From the NCBI RefSeq assembly GCF_009712225.1, contig NZ_WASP01000006.1:1-64000 (forward strand): 64,000 nt of DNA, written 5' to 3'. This DNA comes from Desulfovibrio sp. (GTDB taxonomy: Bacteria > Desulfobacterota > Desulfovibrionia > Desulfovibrionales > Desulfovibrionaceae). Each line of letters opens with the position of its first letter. Position 1 is the first letter of the stretch. The position numbers were made by a program, and so were the translations under genes. Positions 1 through 8,330 of the stretch are shown one piece after another. Below the pieces are notes generated by a model. It worked only from the letters and a program-made list of their open reading frames with translations, did no database searches and had not been told where the DNA came from.

Positions 1-306
1 TCTTCTTCTTTCCCTCACCTGCCATCTCTTGACATTTCCCTTTGATAGCTGCCGTTCAGAACCTGTCAGGGGCTGATTTGCGCAAACCGTTTTTATCGCC
101 CTGAACAGCATCAGCGCAAAACTCTTGATGCACATGTACCTGAGTACGTTGCGCTCGAAATTCCACGCGTTTTTGTCAGGACGAAAAACGCGTATCTTGC
201 TGATCCCCTCAATACTTGCAATCGCTACCGCGTATGCTCCGGCGAGTCTAAGGTGAGCACAGCTTCTATCAGACCCCTTTATCCAACGGCGAAAAGGAGA
301 AACCAT
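1..306 (-). CDS. Unidentified partial ORF running off the left edge
   Basis: The minus strand is open for 102 codons from an ATG at 306 to the window edge, so the C-terminus is missing. The frame stays open a little further upstream, to a TAA near 343. The product is basic, with many Arg and Lys, and ends at the edge in a run of Arg codons. I recognise no family. The basic, Trp- and Arg-rich character would fit the C-terminal part of an insertion-sequence transposase, but no diagnostic motif is visible. No clear ribosome site precedes the ATG. It could be a chance ORF or a gene remnant. Confidence 0.3.
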   Translation of the reverse strand, partial: MVSPFRRWIKGSDRSCAHLRLAGAYAVAIASIEGISKIRVFRPDKNAWNFERNVLRYMCIKSFALMLFRAIKTVCANQPLTGSERQLSKGNVKRWQVRERRR

Positions 307-632
307 ATGCCGATCATACGTCGCAACTTTTTCGCAGGCGAATTACCCAAGCTAGTTGCGAAATAGTCATCTCACCAAGAAGCGAAACTGCATGTTTTGC
401 AATCTGGCGATTTCATTTCGATGTGACCAATTTTTACTAATTTCTCTTTCAACTGTATTTCACACCGATAAAATATAGATTTTGGCAGCCATGCTGGCTA
501 ACATGATAAAAACTGCCTCTGTGCATGGATGATTGCTCTTCGATCATTATTCCGTATTCCCATGAAATAATTCCAAGATATGCGCCTTTCATATAGCCGC
601 ACCCATAATTGCGTGCTGATAGTGGAGCCCCC
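307..632. other. Intergenic region upstream of cooA
   Basis: This 326-base stretch has no convincing gene. A 19-codon ORF at 307-366 has a good AAGGAG site but no recognisable product. The second half is AT-rich; a TTTCAA and TAAAAT pair 16 bases apart near 449-476 is a plausible but weak promoter for cooA. I see no CooA-type palindrome here, so cooA itself does not look obviously autoregulated. Confidence 0.4.
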
Positions 633-1340
633 ATGAAGTTTACTTCTGTCAATTTGCTGGACGAACTTGCCAAGCCCGAATTTTCATCGCTGCTTTCTGC
701 TTTTCAGGAGCGTCGCTTTGCCAGGCAAAGCATGATCTTTTCTCCCAGCTATGATGATGAAACTGACTTCGCGTCTTCGTCTGCGCCAGAAAGGCCCGAG
801 GACCTGAATTCGCCTGACAATTATGTGTTTATTGTCCGGCAGGGGCTAGTGCGTGTGTATCTTGCCTACGGTGAAAAAGAATTTACTATCGCCTTTCTCA
901 AACCTGGTGACGTATACGTGAGCCATTCCAGCGCGCTGGTGCAGGCAGTCGAAGAGACCACCATTCTTGTGGTCGACACAGCCACCTTCAACCGTCGCAT
1001 GATGGCTGTGCCGCAGTTTACTGTAACGGTGGTTCGTGTCTTGGGTGGTATTCTCAAAAACACGTTCAGCATTGTGGATGGCCTTGCCCTGCGCGATGTT
1101 TCAGCCCGCCTGGCCCGTTACCTTGTTTCCACGGCGCAGGAAAACACTCCTGGTCCGGATGGCCGTCGCCGGGTACGCCTGCACCTTTCTGGCGAAAAGT
1201 TGGCTCAAAGCCTCGGGGCGACCCGTCAGACAATTTCAACCCTGCTTACTGACCTCACCCGCTCAGGCATCCTGCTCAAGGAGCAGCGCGGCGTATATTG
1301 CATCATGGATGAAGCCCGCCTGCGCGAATTGCTCGACTAG
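633..1340 (+). CDS. cooA: CooA-type CO-sensing CRP/FNR family regulator
   Basis: A cytoplasmic CRP/FNR activator of 235 residues; CooA proteins bind CO through a haem and switch on CO dehydrogenase genes. The N-terminal cyclic-nucleotide-like fold spans about residues 15-140, and a winged helix-turn-helix (GEKLAQSLGATRQTISTL) lies near 185-205. His98 in the VSHSS segment aligns with the haem ligand His77 of Rhodospirillum rubrum CooA, but the redox-switch ligand Cys75 is Val96 here and the N-terminal Pro ligand is not evident. There is an acidic insertion of about 20 residues near 40-60 before the first conserved strand. The ATG at 633 is preferred over a TTG at 609 because GTGGAG precedes it. 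Position next to cooS and a CooA-like operator supports the call. Confidence 0.85.
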   Translation: MKFTSVNLLDELAKPEFSSLLSAFQERRFARQSMIFSPSYDDETDFASSSAPERPEDLNSPDNYVFIVRQGLVRVYLAYGEKEFTIAFLKPGDVYVSHSSALVQAVEETTILVVDTATFNRRMMAVPQFTVTVVRVLGGILKNTFSIVDGLALRDVSARLARYLVSTAQENTPGPDGRRRVRLHLSGEKLAQSLGATRQTISTLLTDLTRSGILLKEQRGVYCIMDEARLRELLD

Positions 1341-1483
1341 CCATTTGTTTCTTCCTTGCGCAAAACAATGTGGCGGTGTCAGGGACACAGCATTGCAACA
1401 TCACCTCACGACTCGGCTTATGCTTCGGCCTTACGACTTCGATTCAAGCTTTGTGAACTAGGAATTTTGTATCATCTGTGCTT

Positions 1484-1499
1484 TGTCGGCCACCCGACA
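1484..1499. promoter_or_regulatory. CooA operator upstream of cooS
   Basis: TGTCGGCCACCCGACA is a perfect 6-4-6 inverted repeat (TGTCGG and CCGACA). It matches the general form of CooA sites, which are TGTC...GACA palindromes. It lies 90 bases before the chosen cooS start, a reasonable place for class II activation with a start site near 1530. A longer cooS reading frame beginning at 1478 would overlap it, which argues for the later ATG at 1589. Confidence 0.75.
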
Positions 1500-1588
1500 G
1501 ACATCTTTTCATGACTGTGATACCACAAAGTCAAAGATGGCGGCGCAGACTTGGAGCGTCGCAAAACCTCAATGTTTGTGGGGCAGTT

Positions 1589-3484
1589 ATGGAAAGCAAA
1601 AAACGCGATATTAATGACATGTCCATTTGGGATGATGCCAAACGCATGCTGGCCAAGGCCAGAGCCGAGGGCGTAGAAACAGCGTGGGACAGGCTGGATC
1701 AGCAGACACCTCACTGCCGGTTTTGCGAACTTGGCACAACTTGCCGCAACTGCGTCATGGGGCCGTGCCGCATCAGCGCCAAGGCCGAACCCGGCGGGAA
1801 ACTTTCTCGCGGAGTGTGCGGCGCAGATGCCGACGTGATTGTGGCGCGCAATTTTGGCCGGTTTATTGCCGGGGGCTCTGCCGGTCACTCAGACCATGGG
1901 CGCGACGTTATTGAAGCGCTGGAAGCCGTGGTTGAAGGCCGCGCCCCTGGTTATCAGATTCGCGACGAGGAGAAATTGCGTCGCATCGCCGCAGAGCTGG
2001 GCGTCGCCACTGATGGCCGCGATGCCCTTGATGTGGCGGCAGATGTGGTAGAAGTCTGCTACAGCGATTTTGGCAGCAGGCGCAAGGCCGTAAATTTTGT
2101 CTCGCGCGTGCCTGCAAAGCGGCGGGCCCTGTGGGACAAGCTTGGCATAACCCCGCGCGGCGTCGACCGTGAAATTGCCGAAATGATGCACCGCACCCAT
2201 ATGGGCTGCGACAACGACGCACCCAATACCCTTCTGCACGCGGCGCGCTGCGCCCTGGCCGACGGCTGGGCGGGCTCCATGATTGCCACCGAGCTATGCG
2301 ATGTGCTCTTTGGCACGCCCAAGCCCAAGATGGCCACGGCCAACCTTGGCGTTATCAAAAAAGATACTGTCAATATTCTGGTGCACGGGCACAATCCCGT
2401 AGTGTCCGAAATGATTCTGGACGCAGCCCGCGACCCAGAAATGGTCGAGCTTGCCAAAAAGAACGGCGCAACCGGCATCACCGTGGCAGGCCTGTGCTGT
2501 ACCGGCAACGAATTGCTCATGCGGCAGGGCATTCCCATGGCCGGTAACCATCTGATGACAGAGCTTGCCATCGTTACCGGCGCGGTAGAAGCGGTTGTGG
2601 TAGATTATCAGTGCATTATGCCCAGCCTTGTGCAGGTTGCAGGCTGCTACCACACCCGCTTTATCGACACGGCCTCCAAGGCTCGCTTTACCGGCGCGAT
2701 CCATTTTGATTTCCATCCTGAAAACGCCCGTGAAGAAGCCCGCAAGATTGTGCGCATGGCTGTGGATGCCTTTGTGGAGCGCGACCCCAAGCGCGTGGAA
2801 ATTCCCGTTGAACCAGTGAGCATTATGACCGGATTTTCCAACGAGGCTATTCTTGAAGCCCTGGGCGGTTCGCTTGATCCTCTGCTGGATGCCGTAAAGG
2901 CTGGCACGGTGCGTGGTTTTGTGGGTGTGGTTGGCTGCAACAACCCCAAGATCAAGCATGATTCGGCCAACGTGGGGCTGATGAAAGCCCTGATCAAGAA
3001 GGATATAATGGTACTGGCCACAGGCTGCGTAACTACGGCGGCTGGCAAGGCTGGCCTGCTGGTTCCTGAAGGTGCGTCCATGGCGGGCCCTGGCCTGCAA
3101 AGCCTGTGCGGTGCTCTGGGTATTCCCCCGGTGCTGCACCTTGGCAGCTGTGTGGACAACGCACGCATCATGCAGCTCTGCGCCCTCATTGCCAACGCAC
3201 TGGGCGTGGATATTTCCGATCTGCCCGTGGGCGCGTCCTCGCCGGAGTGGTACTCGGAAAAGGCAGCGGCCATCGGCATGTATGCCGTGGCCAGCGGCAT
3301 CTACACCCATCTGGGCCTGCCGCCCAATATTCTTGGTTCGGAAAAAGTGACGGATATCGCCCTTAATGGTCTGGAAGAAATTGTGGGCGCCTCCTTTGTG
3401 GTTAATGACGATCCCGAAAAGGCGGCTGATCTGCTGGATGCCCGCATCCGGCAAAAGCGTCAGGGCCTGGGCTTGCAGCCCTAG
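1589..3484 (+). CDS. cooS: Anaerobic Ni-Fe carbon monoxide dehydrogenase catalytic subunit
   Basis: CooS (631 residues) oxidises CO with water to CO2, two electrons and protons at a Ni-Fe-S C-cluster, as a cytoplasmic homodimer. The N-terminal cysteines are C43, C46, C52, C55, C60 and C77. C43 and C46 form the CX2C pair that in D. vulgaris CODH carries a [2Fe-2S] D-cluster, instead of the CX7C spacing of Rhodospirillum and Carboxydothermus enzymes. C-cluster motifs follow: HGHNPVVSEM (His), GLCCTGNE, DYQCIMPS, VGCNNPK, ATGCVTTAAGKAG and LGSCVDNAR, each with its Cys. Length is typical. No ferredoxin cooF or energy-converting hydrogenase lies beside it, so the electron acceptor must be encoded elsewhere. 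The maturation factor cooC follows 87 bases downstream. Confidence 0.97.
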   Translation: MESKKRDINDMSIWDDAKRMLAKARAEGVETAWDRLDQQTPHCRFCELGTTCRNCVMGPCRISAKAEPGGKLSRGVCGADADVIVARNFGRFIAGGSAGHSDHGRDVIEALEAVVEGRAPGYQIRDEEKLRRIAAELGVATDGRDALDVAADVVEVCYSDFGSRRKAVNFVSRVPAKRRALWDKLGITPRGVDREIAEMMHRTHMGCDNDAPNTLLHAARCALADGWAGSMIATELCDVLFGTPKPKMATANLGVIKKDTVNILVHGHNPVVSEMILDAARDPEMVELAKKNGATGITVAGLCCTGNELLMRQGIPMAGNHLMTELAIVTGAVEAVVVDYQCIMPSLVQVAGCYHTRFIDTASKARFTGAIHFDFHPENAREEARKIVRMAVDAFVERDPKRVEIPVEPVSIMTGFSNEAILEALGGSLDPLLDAVKAGTVRGFVGVVGCNNPKIKHDSANVGLMKALIKKDIMVLATGCVTTAAGKAGLLVPEGASMAGPGLQSLCGALGIPPVLHLGSCVDNARIMQLCALIANALGVDISDLPVGASSPEWYSEKAAAIGMYAVASGIYTHLGLPPNILGSEKVTDIALNGLEEIVGASFVVNDDPEKAADLLDARIRQKRQGLGLQP

Positions 3485-3493
3485 GTTTGCAAG

Positions 3494-3527
3494 GCGGGGC
3501 AGGGCGGGGCATGACTGCCCGCCCCGC
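3494..3527 (+). promoter_or_regulatory. GC-rich hairpin between cooS and cooC
   Basis: GCGGGGC-A-GGGC at 3494-3504 can pair with GCCCGCCCCGC at 3517-3527 with one bulged A and a loop of about 12 bases. There is no T-run, so it is more likely an mRNA-stabilising or partial attenuating structure than a terminator. Such hairpins could lower cooC expression relative to cooS. This role is inference. Confidence 0.5.
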
Positions 3528-3571
3528 AGCACCAAACAGCAAACCCCACAGGCAAATCCCAGGAGGCTTGC

Positions 3572-4384
3572 ATGAAGATTGCCATTTCTGGCAAAGGCGG
3601 CGTGGGCAAAACCTCGCTTACCGCGTGGCTTGGCGATTATCTGGCCCGACACGGCGAAAAGGTCTGGCTGGTGGATGCCGATACGGCACTTTCGCTGGGG
3701 CAGGCATCTGGCCTAGACCGTGCGGCGCTGCCAGAACCCCTCACCGTCCGAGCGGCTCTTATTGAAGAGCGCATTCGGCCCGCTGGCAAGGGCGGCATGA
3801 TGGATCTTGATCCGCACGTGAGCGACCTGCCAGAAGTGCTCTCCGCACCTTTGCCTCTGACTGGCCCTGCCCATGCCGAGCAGGGCGAAAAGCGCCTGCT
3901 GGTCATGGGGCCGCTGACCAATGCCGGGGGCGGGTGCGCCTGCGAAAGCAATGCCCTGCTCAAGGCTCTGCTGGCCCATCTGGTGCTCGACAGGCGTGAG
4001 TGGGTACTGGTGGACATGGAAGCCGGAGTGGAGCATTTGGGGCGCGGAACCGTGGCTCATGTGGATGCGCTGCTGGTTGTATCAGAACCGAGCATACGCT
4101 CGCTTGAAACAGCTGCCGAAGTGGCCCGGATGGCCAGCGACCTGGGGCTGCAGCGTCAGGTGCTGGTGATCAACAAGGCAAGTAAGGGACAGGCCGCGCA
4201 GATGCCACTGCTGGCGTACCTGCCTGAGCAGCGCATAAGCATGCCCGACCTTGAGGCCCTGCGGCAGAGGCAGCTGCATTCTGGCTCTGTGCTGGGGCTT
4301 GGAACGCAGACGGAAGAAGAACTGGACAGATTTTGTGAAGCCCTGCTGCAAAAAATAGAACAGAGCGCCAACATTGCAAAATAA
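3572..4384 (+). CDS. cooC: CO dehydrogenase nickel-insertion ATPase
   Basis: CooC (270 residues) is a MinD/ParA-type ATPase that inserts nickel into the C-cluster of CooS. The deviant Walker A GKGGVGKT lies at residues 7-14 and the switch region DADTALSLG near 35-43. A CXC pair, C122 and C124, in GGCACESN corresponds to the metal-binding cysteines of characterised CooC dimers. The Walker B-like WVLVDMEAG lies near 143-151. The ATG at 3572 is preceded by AGGAGG with good spacing. It is co-directional with cooS and followed by a strong terminator, so cooS-cooC is probably one operon. Confidence 0.95.
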   Translation: MKIAISGKGGVGKTSLTAWLGDYLARHGEKVWLVDADTALSLGQASGLDRAALPEPLTVRAALIEERIRPAGKGGMMDLDPHVSDLPEVLSAPLPLTGPAHAEQGEKRLLVMGPLTNAGGGCACESNALLKALLAHLVLDRREWVLVDMEAGVEHLGRGTVAHVDALLVVSEPSIRSLETAAEVARMASDLGLQRQVLVINKASKGQAAQMPLLAYLPEQRISMPDLEALRQRQLHSGSVLGLGTQTEEELDRFCEALLQKIEQSANIAK

Positions 4385-4439
4385 TGGCAGGTCTGTCCCG
4401 CGTAATCGGTGCGGGCAGACAGTCTGCAGCGTATATTCC

Positions 4440-4467
4440 AGCCCCGGTCATGCCGGGGCTTTTTTGT
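4440..4467 (+). terminator. Rho-independent terminator after cooC
   Basis: AGCCCCGG-TCATG-CCGGGGCT is a perfect stem followed at once by TTTTTT. It ends the plus-strand coo transcript 55 bases past cooC and also separates it from the convergent EIIC-EAL gene. Confidence 0.92.
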
Positions 4468-4509
4468 GCCCGGTGACGGAACCCAAAGAGCTTGCGGCAG
4501 CTGGCGTGC

Positions 4510-6681
4510 CTATTTGTCCTGTCCGGCCCGCGCGTTGAAGTTGCGCACAAAATCCAGGCAATCCCCGCCAGCAAGCGGACGGCTGAAGTAGTAGCCCTGA
4601 AACGTCTGATAGCCAATGCGGGTAAACACGCGCAGCTGCTGTTCGTCTTCCACGCCTTCCACAACCGTTGTTATGTGCAGGCTGCGGCTCAAATCCAGAA
4701 TGCTGCGCACTATCTGTTCCTGCACATTGCTGTTGAGGCTTTCTGTCAACGAGCGGTCAACCTTGACTGTGGTGACAGGAAAGGCCCTGAGGTAGCGCAA
4801 TGAGGTATGCCCCATGCCAAAATCGTCTATGGCGAGGCGTACGCCCAATACCCGCAGGCGGGTAAGCAGATCAAGCGTACGCGAATCCGGCTCGAGAATG
4901 GATGATTCGGTGATCTCCAGCTCCAGCTGGGTTGGTTTTAGTTTTTGTCCATACAGGGTATCCAGCACCATTTTTGCAAAGTTGGCATTGCGCAGCTGGC
5001 GCGGTGTAATATTTACGGCGATCACCAGATCGTGCGGCACGGCGGCGCTCCAGGCCGCGCGCTGCTTGCAGGCCTCAAGCAGAATGAACTTACCAAGCCG
5101 GTCAATGAGGTTCATGTCTTCTGCCAAAGCAACGGTAATGGGCGGCGCAATGGCCCCGTACACAGGGTGATCCCAGCGCAGCAGGGCTTCTACGCCAACC
5201 ACTCGTCCCGTAGCATGGTTGCACTGCGGCTGAAACACCAGATACAGCTGGTTTTCCTTTTCATTGAGGGCGCGTTCCAGATCATTGGCAAGGGTGTGGG
5301 CCAGCCGCCCCACCTCGCCCGGTAAGGTAATGCACTTGCATTTGTCGGGCGCGCTGGATTCGCAGCGGCAGGCAACCTCAAGCAGGGCCTGCATCACCTG
5401 CCTGCCGTGCTTTTCGCGCACAGCGTCTGAAAGGGCCACAAAGGGCAGATAGATCAAAAAGCCTAGTGCCAGGTTTATAAGCTGAATCACCGAACCGTTG
5501 ATGCTGCCCGTGGCCACATAGCCGCTAATCAGCGGGGGAGTTGTCCAAGCTACGCCAATGCTGGTGTACGGTAAAAAATCCATAACCGTGGCTGTATAGG
5601 CCACCACAGTCTGCACGGCTGGCACCAGCAGAAAAGGAATGGCAAAGGCCGGGTTGAGCACCAGCGGTACGCCAAAAATAAGCGGTTCGTTAACATTGCA
5701 GAGGGCAGGCACAAGAGCCAGCAGGCTGAGCTTCTTCATGCCACGGTCGCGGCAGCGCGCCAGAATGGCAAAGCAGAGGGCAAAGGTAGAGCCAGAGCCG
5801 CCCATGCGGGTAAATGTATCAAAAAAAACCTTGGTAAATACAAAAGGGGGCGTTGTGCCGTACATGGCAGCCTTGGCGTTGACCAGGCCAGCCGGAGTGA
5901 GGATGTTAACATCCACGGCGTTGAGCACGTTGGGGCCGTGCGCGCCAAAAAACCAGAGAATCTGCGATGCCGTGCCGTACAACAGCCCAAAGCCCAGCCC
6001 ATTGCCGCTGTGCAAAAAAGGCAGGGCCAGCAGATTGCTTGTGGCCTGCTGCAGGTCTGCAGCGCCATAAATCGTCAGTACAAAGCGTATGCATGTAAAA
6101 AGCAGTATCGTGCCCACGGCTGCGGGCATAACCTTGACCACATCGCGCACCACGGGGTCGTGCCCGGCGACTTCTTCTGGCAGATGAAAAACACGCAACC
6201 GTGCCAGCCGCACAAAAACAGAGCTGCTGGCCATGGCTACAATCATTGCCAGCAAAAGCCCCCTGTCCATGGAAAAACTCATGGTCCATGAGCCGGTTTC
6301 TTCTGGTGCCACAATGACGAAAAAACACGAGAGCACAACAAGTGAGCCCAGCATGGGGCTGATGGCGGGGGCAGACGGGCAGGTGAGGCTGGCGCGCATG
6401 GCGTTTGCCCCACCGAGGGCGCAAGCTAGCGCCAGCGCGGCAATGCCAAAGGTTGCCGAGGTGAGGTTGTCGCATGCGCGTACCCCGGCAGGACCAAGCA
6501 GCGTATCTACAACTTTTTGAGCTTCGGGAAAGGGCAGGTTGCGCAGCAGCAAGGTAAACGAGCCAACCAGAATAAGCGGCAAAACGATGAACAGTCCTCG
6601 CCGGATGGAGAGGAAGGCCGGGCGTCCGCTCAGGTCATCCAGCAGGCACAAAAGTGATTGGGCCAGGTTTCTGCTGTTCAT
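4510..6681 (-). CDS. Membrane PTS EIIC domain fused to EAL phosphodiesterase
   Basis: A 723-residue fusion. Residues about 20-420 form a multi-helix EIIC domain of the cellobiose/lactose PTS family; no EIIA or EIIB is fused or nearby. Residues about 470-705 are an EAL domain with the c-di-GMP phosphodiesterase motifs largely intact: EALLRW, NITPRQL, ELEITES, DDFGMGHTSLRYL, KVDRSL, VVEGVED and QGYYFSRPL. The second-metal DDFG pair and the EGVE glutamate are kept, so it may be active. The likely role is a membrane receptor that couples sugar binding or transport to c-di-GMP breakdown rather than a classical transporter; this is inference from architecture. It is a single gene, convergent with cooC; no strong SD is visible before the ATG. 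Confidence 0.88.
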   Translation of the reverse strand: MNSRNLAQSLLCLLDDLSGRPAFLSIRRGLFIVLPLILVGSFTLLLRNLPFPEAQKVVDTLLGPAGVRACDNLTSATFGIAALALACALGGANAMRASLTCPSAPAISPMLGSLVVLSCFFVIVAPEETGSWTMSFSMDRGLLLAMIVAMASSSVFVRLARLRVFHLPEEVAGHDPVVRDVVKVMPAAVGTILLFTCIRFVLTIYGAADLQQATSNLLALPFLHSGNGLGFGLLYGTASQILWFFGAHGPNVLNAVDVNILTPAGLVNAKAAMYGTTPPFVFTKVFFDTFTRMGGSGSTFALCFAILARCRDRGMKKLSLLALVPALCNVNEPLIFGVPLVLNPAFAIPFLLVPAVQTVVAYTATVMDFLPYTSIGVAWTTPPLISGYVATGSINGSVIQLINLALGFLIYLPFVALSDAVREKHGRQVMQALLEVACRCESSAPDKCKCITLPGEVGRLAHTLANDLERALNEKENQLYLVFQPQCNHATGRVVGVEALLRWDHPVYGAIAPPITVALAEDMNLIDRLGKFILLEACKQRAAWSAAVPHDLVIAVNITPRQLRNANFAKMVLDTLYGQKLKPTQLELEITESSILEPDSRTLDLLTRLRVLGVRLAIDDFGMGHTSLRYLRAFPVTTVKVDRSLTESLNSNVQEQIVRSILDLSRSLHITTVVEGVEDEQQLRVFTRIGYQTFQGYYFSRPLAGGDCLDFVRNFNARAGQDK

Positions 6682-7151
6682 ATATTGGTTGTCGCTTGCA
6701 AACTCACCCTTGGGTCACAGGCGTGCCCTTGCAGCTGGGCTGCGGCAGCGCATGCTCTGTTTTGTAAAGCTGTCGTCGTGGGGGCACGCGAAGCCAATTC
6801 GTCGCATTCAGGCGCAACAATCAGAATCCGTTGGAAAATTACGGTGCGTGCTCAAACTATTAGCAGCCTATGTAATATCAGGAACCAAAACAATCAAGCT
6901 TGCAGACGCATAACACGAACAAATCTGTGCAATTATGAAATTGTTTTGGTTAATATAGGGGGGATTGCAACCTCAAATGGATTGCTTGGCGGGGTTCTGT
7001 TGCGTAGTTGTGATTAACTAATGGTTAATAATGTGCATTTTATATTAAAAAATTGTTTCACTTTTTATTTTATAAATTTATATGTCTAATGTGACATGAG
7101 AATGAATATGGAATGGTTCACCGCGCAACTGGCTTTTGCTGCTTAACTATT
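6682..7151. other. Intergenic region, AT-rich in its second half
   Basis: This 470-base gap separates the EIIC-EAL gene from the 3' end of the DUF599 gene, both on the minus strand. It should hold the EIIC-EAL promoter. From about 6820 to 7110 it is strikingly AT-rich, with TTAACTAATGGTTAATAATG near 7014. I see no gene and no clear terminator for the DUF599 transcript. Confidence 0.4.
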
Positions 7152-7808
7152 TTATTCCTGCCGGTCTTTTCGGGGTGTTTTATCAAGGGCGTAAACAATG
7201 CTGATAAGAAAAACAGTGCCAAAAAGCATAAATTGCGCGCCAAAAATCCAGAACACCAAAGGCACGGTAAAATAAAAGGCCCGCATACCCATGGAAAAAT
7301 GGTTTGCCCCCATGTTGAGGTATTTTTTTGCCATGCAGCTGATCTGTGAGGTGTCTTCAGAAACGGTTTCTGCGCCCAGCATAAAGGCAACATGGGTGTA
7401 TAGACGAAGCGAAGAAGTAAAACAGAAAAATGCCAGAAAAAAATTGAGCAGCAGGGCCAGAACCTTGAAGGCAAACATGTCGGAAGTCACAGAACCAAAA
7501 AAATTCAGCGAGTGCCATGTGTGGCGCACATTTTCGCCATTACCGGTCAGCGAAAGCACGCCTACGGCCAGCAGAACGCTGGTGGAGGCCATAAAGGTAG
7601 AGGCCATGGTGGCATTGCGCAGGGTTTGTACAGCGAGAATAGCGTTCTTTTTTTCAAGTACCGAGGCAACCCACTGAACCCTTGCGGTGCTGGAAATGCC
7701 GTGAATGGTGAAGCCAGGATCGACCGCTTCCTTGTGACGAATGTAGAAATTGTATGCTGCATAGAGGGCCACAGACAGACAGAAAAACAGCAGGTCAAAC
7801 GTATACAT
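7152..7808 (-). CDS. DUF599 family membrane protein
   Basis: A 218-residue integral membrane protein of the DUF599 family. It begins with a helix at MYTFDLLFFCLSVALY, carries the family-like stretch ARVQWVASVLEKKNAILAVQTLRN near 47-70, and has three further hydrophobic segments (about 75-95, 120-145 and 175-210). The function of the family is unknown. A longer frame opens at 7955, but the ATG at 7808 has GGAGGG just upstream and starts directly with the first membrane helix, so it is chosen. It lies about 150 bases downstream of the response regulator on the same strand and is probably the last gene of the sigma-54 operon. Confidence 0.75.
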   Translation of the reverse strand: MYTFDLLFFCLSVALYAAYNFYIRHKEAVDPGFTIHGISSTARVQWVASVLEKKNAILAVQTLRNATMASTFMASTSVLLAVGVLSLTGNGENVRHTWHSLNFFGSVTSDMFAFKVLALLLNFFLAFFCFTSSLRLYTHVAFMLGAETVSEDTSQISCMAKKYLNMGANHFSMGMRAFYFTVPLVFWIFGAQFMLFGTVFLISIVYALDKTPRKDRQE

Positions 7809-7955
7809 GAGCCCTCCATTGGCGCGGGTGATAATTTGCGCCTTATTGGCATATACTACTGTTGCCGCCGGTGAGGCAACAGCAATCCCCGCGTGGTGGA
7901 GGCACAAGAATTGCCGGATGCAGATTTGCTGCATGCCGTGCAGACCTTGCTGCAA

Positions 7956-8330
7956 TCAGGCTTTCAGCCCTTTTTCCAGACGTTTTACGCACTCCGTAAT
8001 GTCTCCAAGCTTGAAGGGTTTGGCCACAAAATCAAATGCCCCCTTTCGGAACGATTCCTTGGCCGTATCGAGCGTGGCAAACCCGGTTATGACCACAATG
8101 CGCGCCTGCGGCAGTAGCTGGCGGGCGCGTTCAAGTACCTGAAAGCCGTCGGCTCCTTCCATCTTGAGGTCGGTTATCACAACATCAAAGGCTTTTTCGG
8201 TCATGCGCAGCAAGGCCGCCGCGCTGTCGGTGAAGGTTTCCACTTCGTACCCGGCTTTTTGAAAGGCCGGTTTTAGCCGTTTGCAGACAATGGGTTCGTC
8301 ATCAAGCACCAGTATGCGCAGTGCTGTCAT
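7956..8330 (-). CDS. Single-domain response regulator
   Basis: A CheY-like receiver of 124 residues with no output domain. The acidic pocket DDE is at residues 10-12, the phosphoacceptor Asp54 is in VVITDLKM, Thr84 is in VVITGFAT, and Lys106 is in FVAKPF. The start overlaps the last 29 bases of the PEP-synthase-like gene, so the two are translationally linked. It probably passes a phosphosignal within this pathway. Its N-terminus closely resembles that of the sigma-54 activator at 14820 (both contain DDEPxVCKRL), which suggests a shared kinase partner or a duplication. Confidence 0.9.
   Translation of the reverse strand: MTALRILVLDDEPIVCKRLKPAFQKAGYEVETFTDSAAALLRMTEKAFDVVITDLKMEGADGFQVLERARQLLPQARIVVITGFATLDTAKESFRKGAFDFVAKPFKLGDITECVKRLEKGLKA

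Noticed and set aside
2294-3652. 452-codon minus-strand ORF opposite cooS
   Set aside because: It is a shadow of the high-GC cooS gene: no family resemblance, no SD and full overlap with a well-identified gene. Similar long shadows opposite hldE and the trpS gene were dropped for the same reason.
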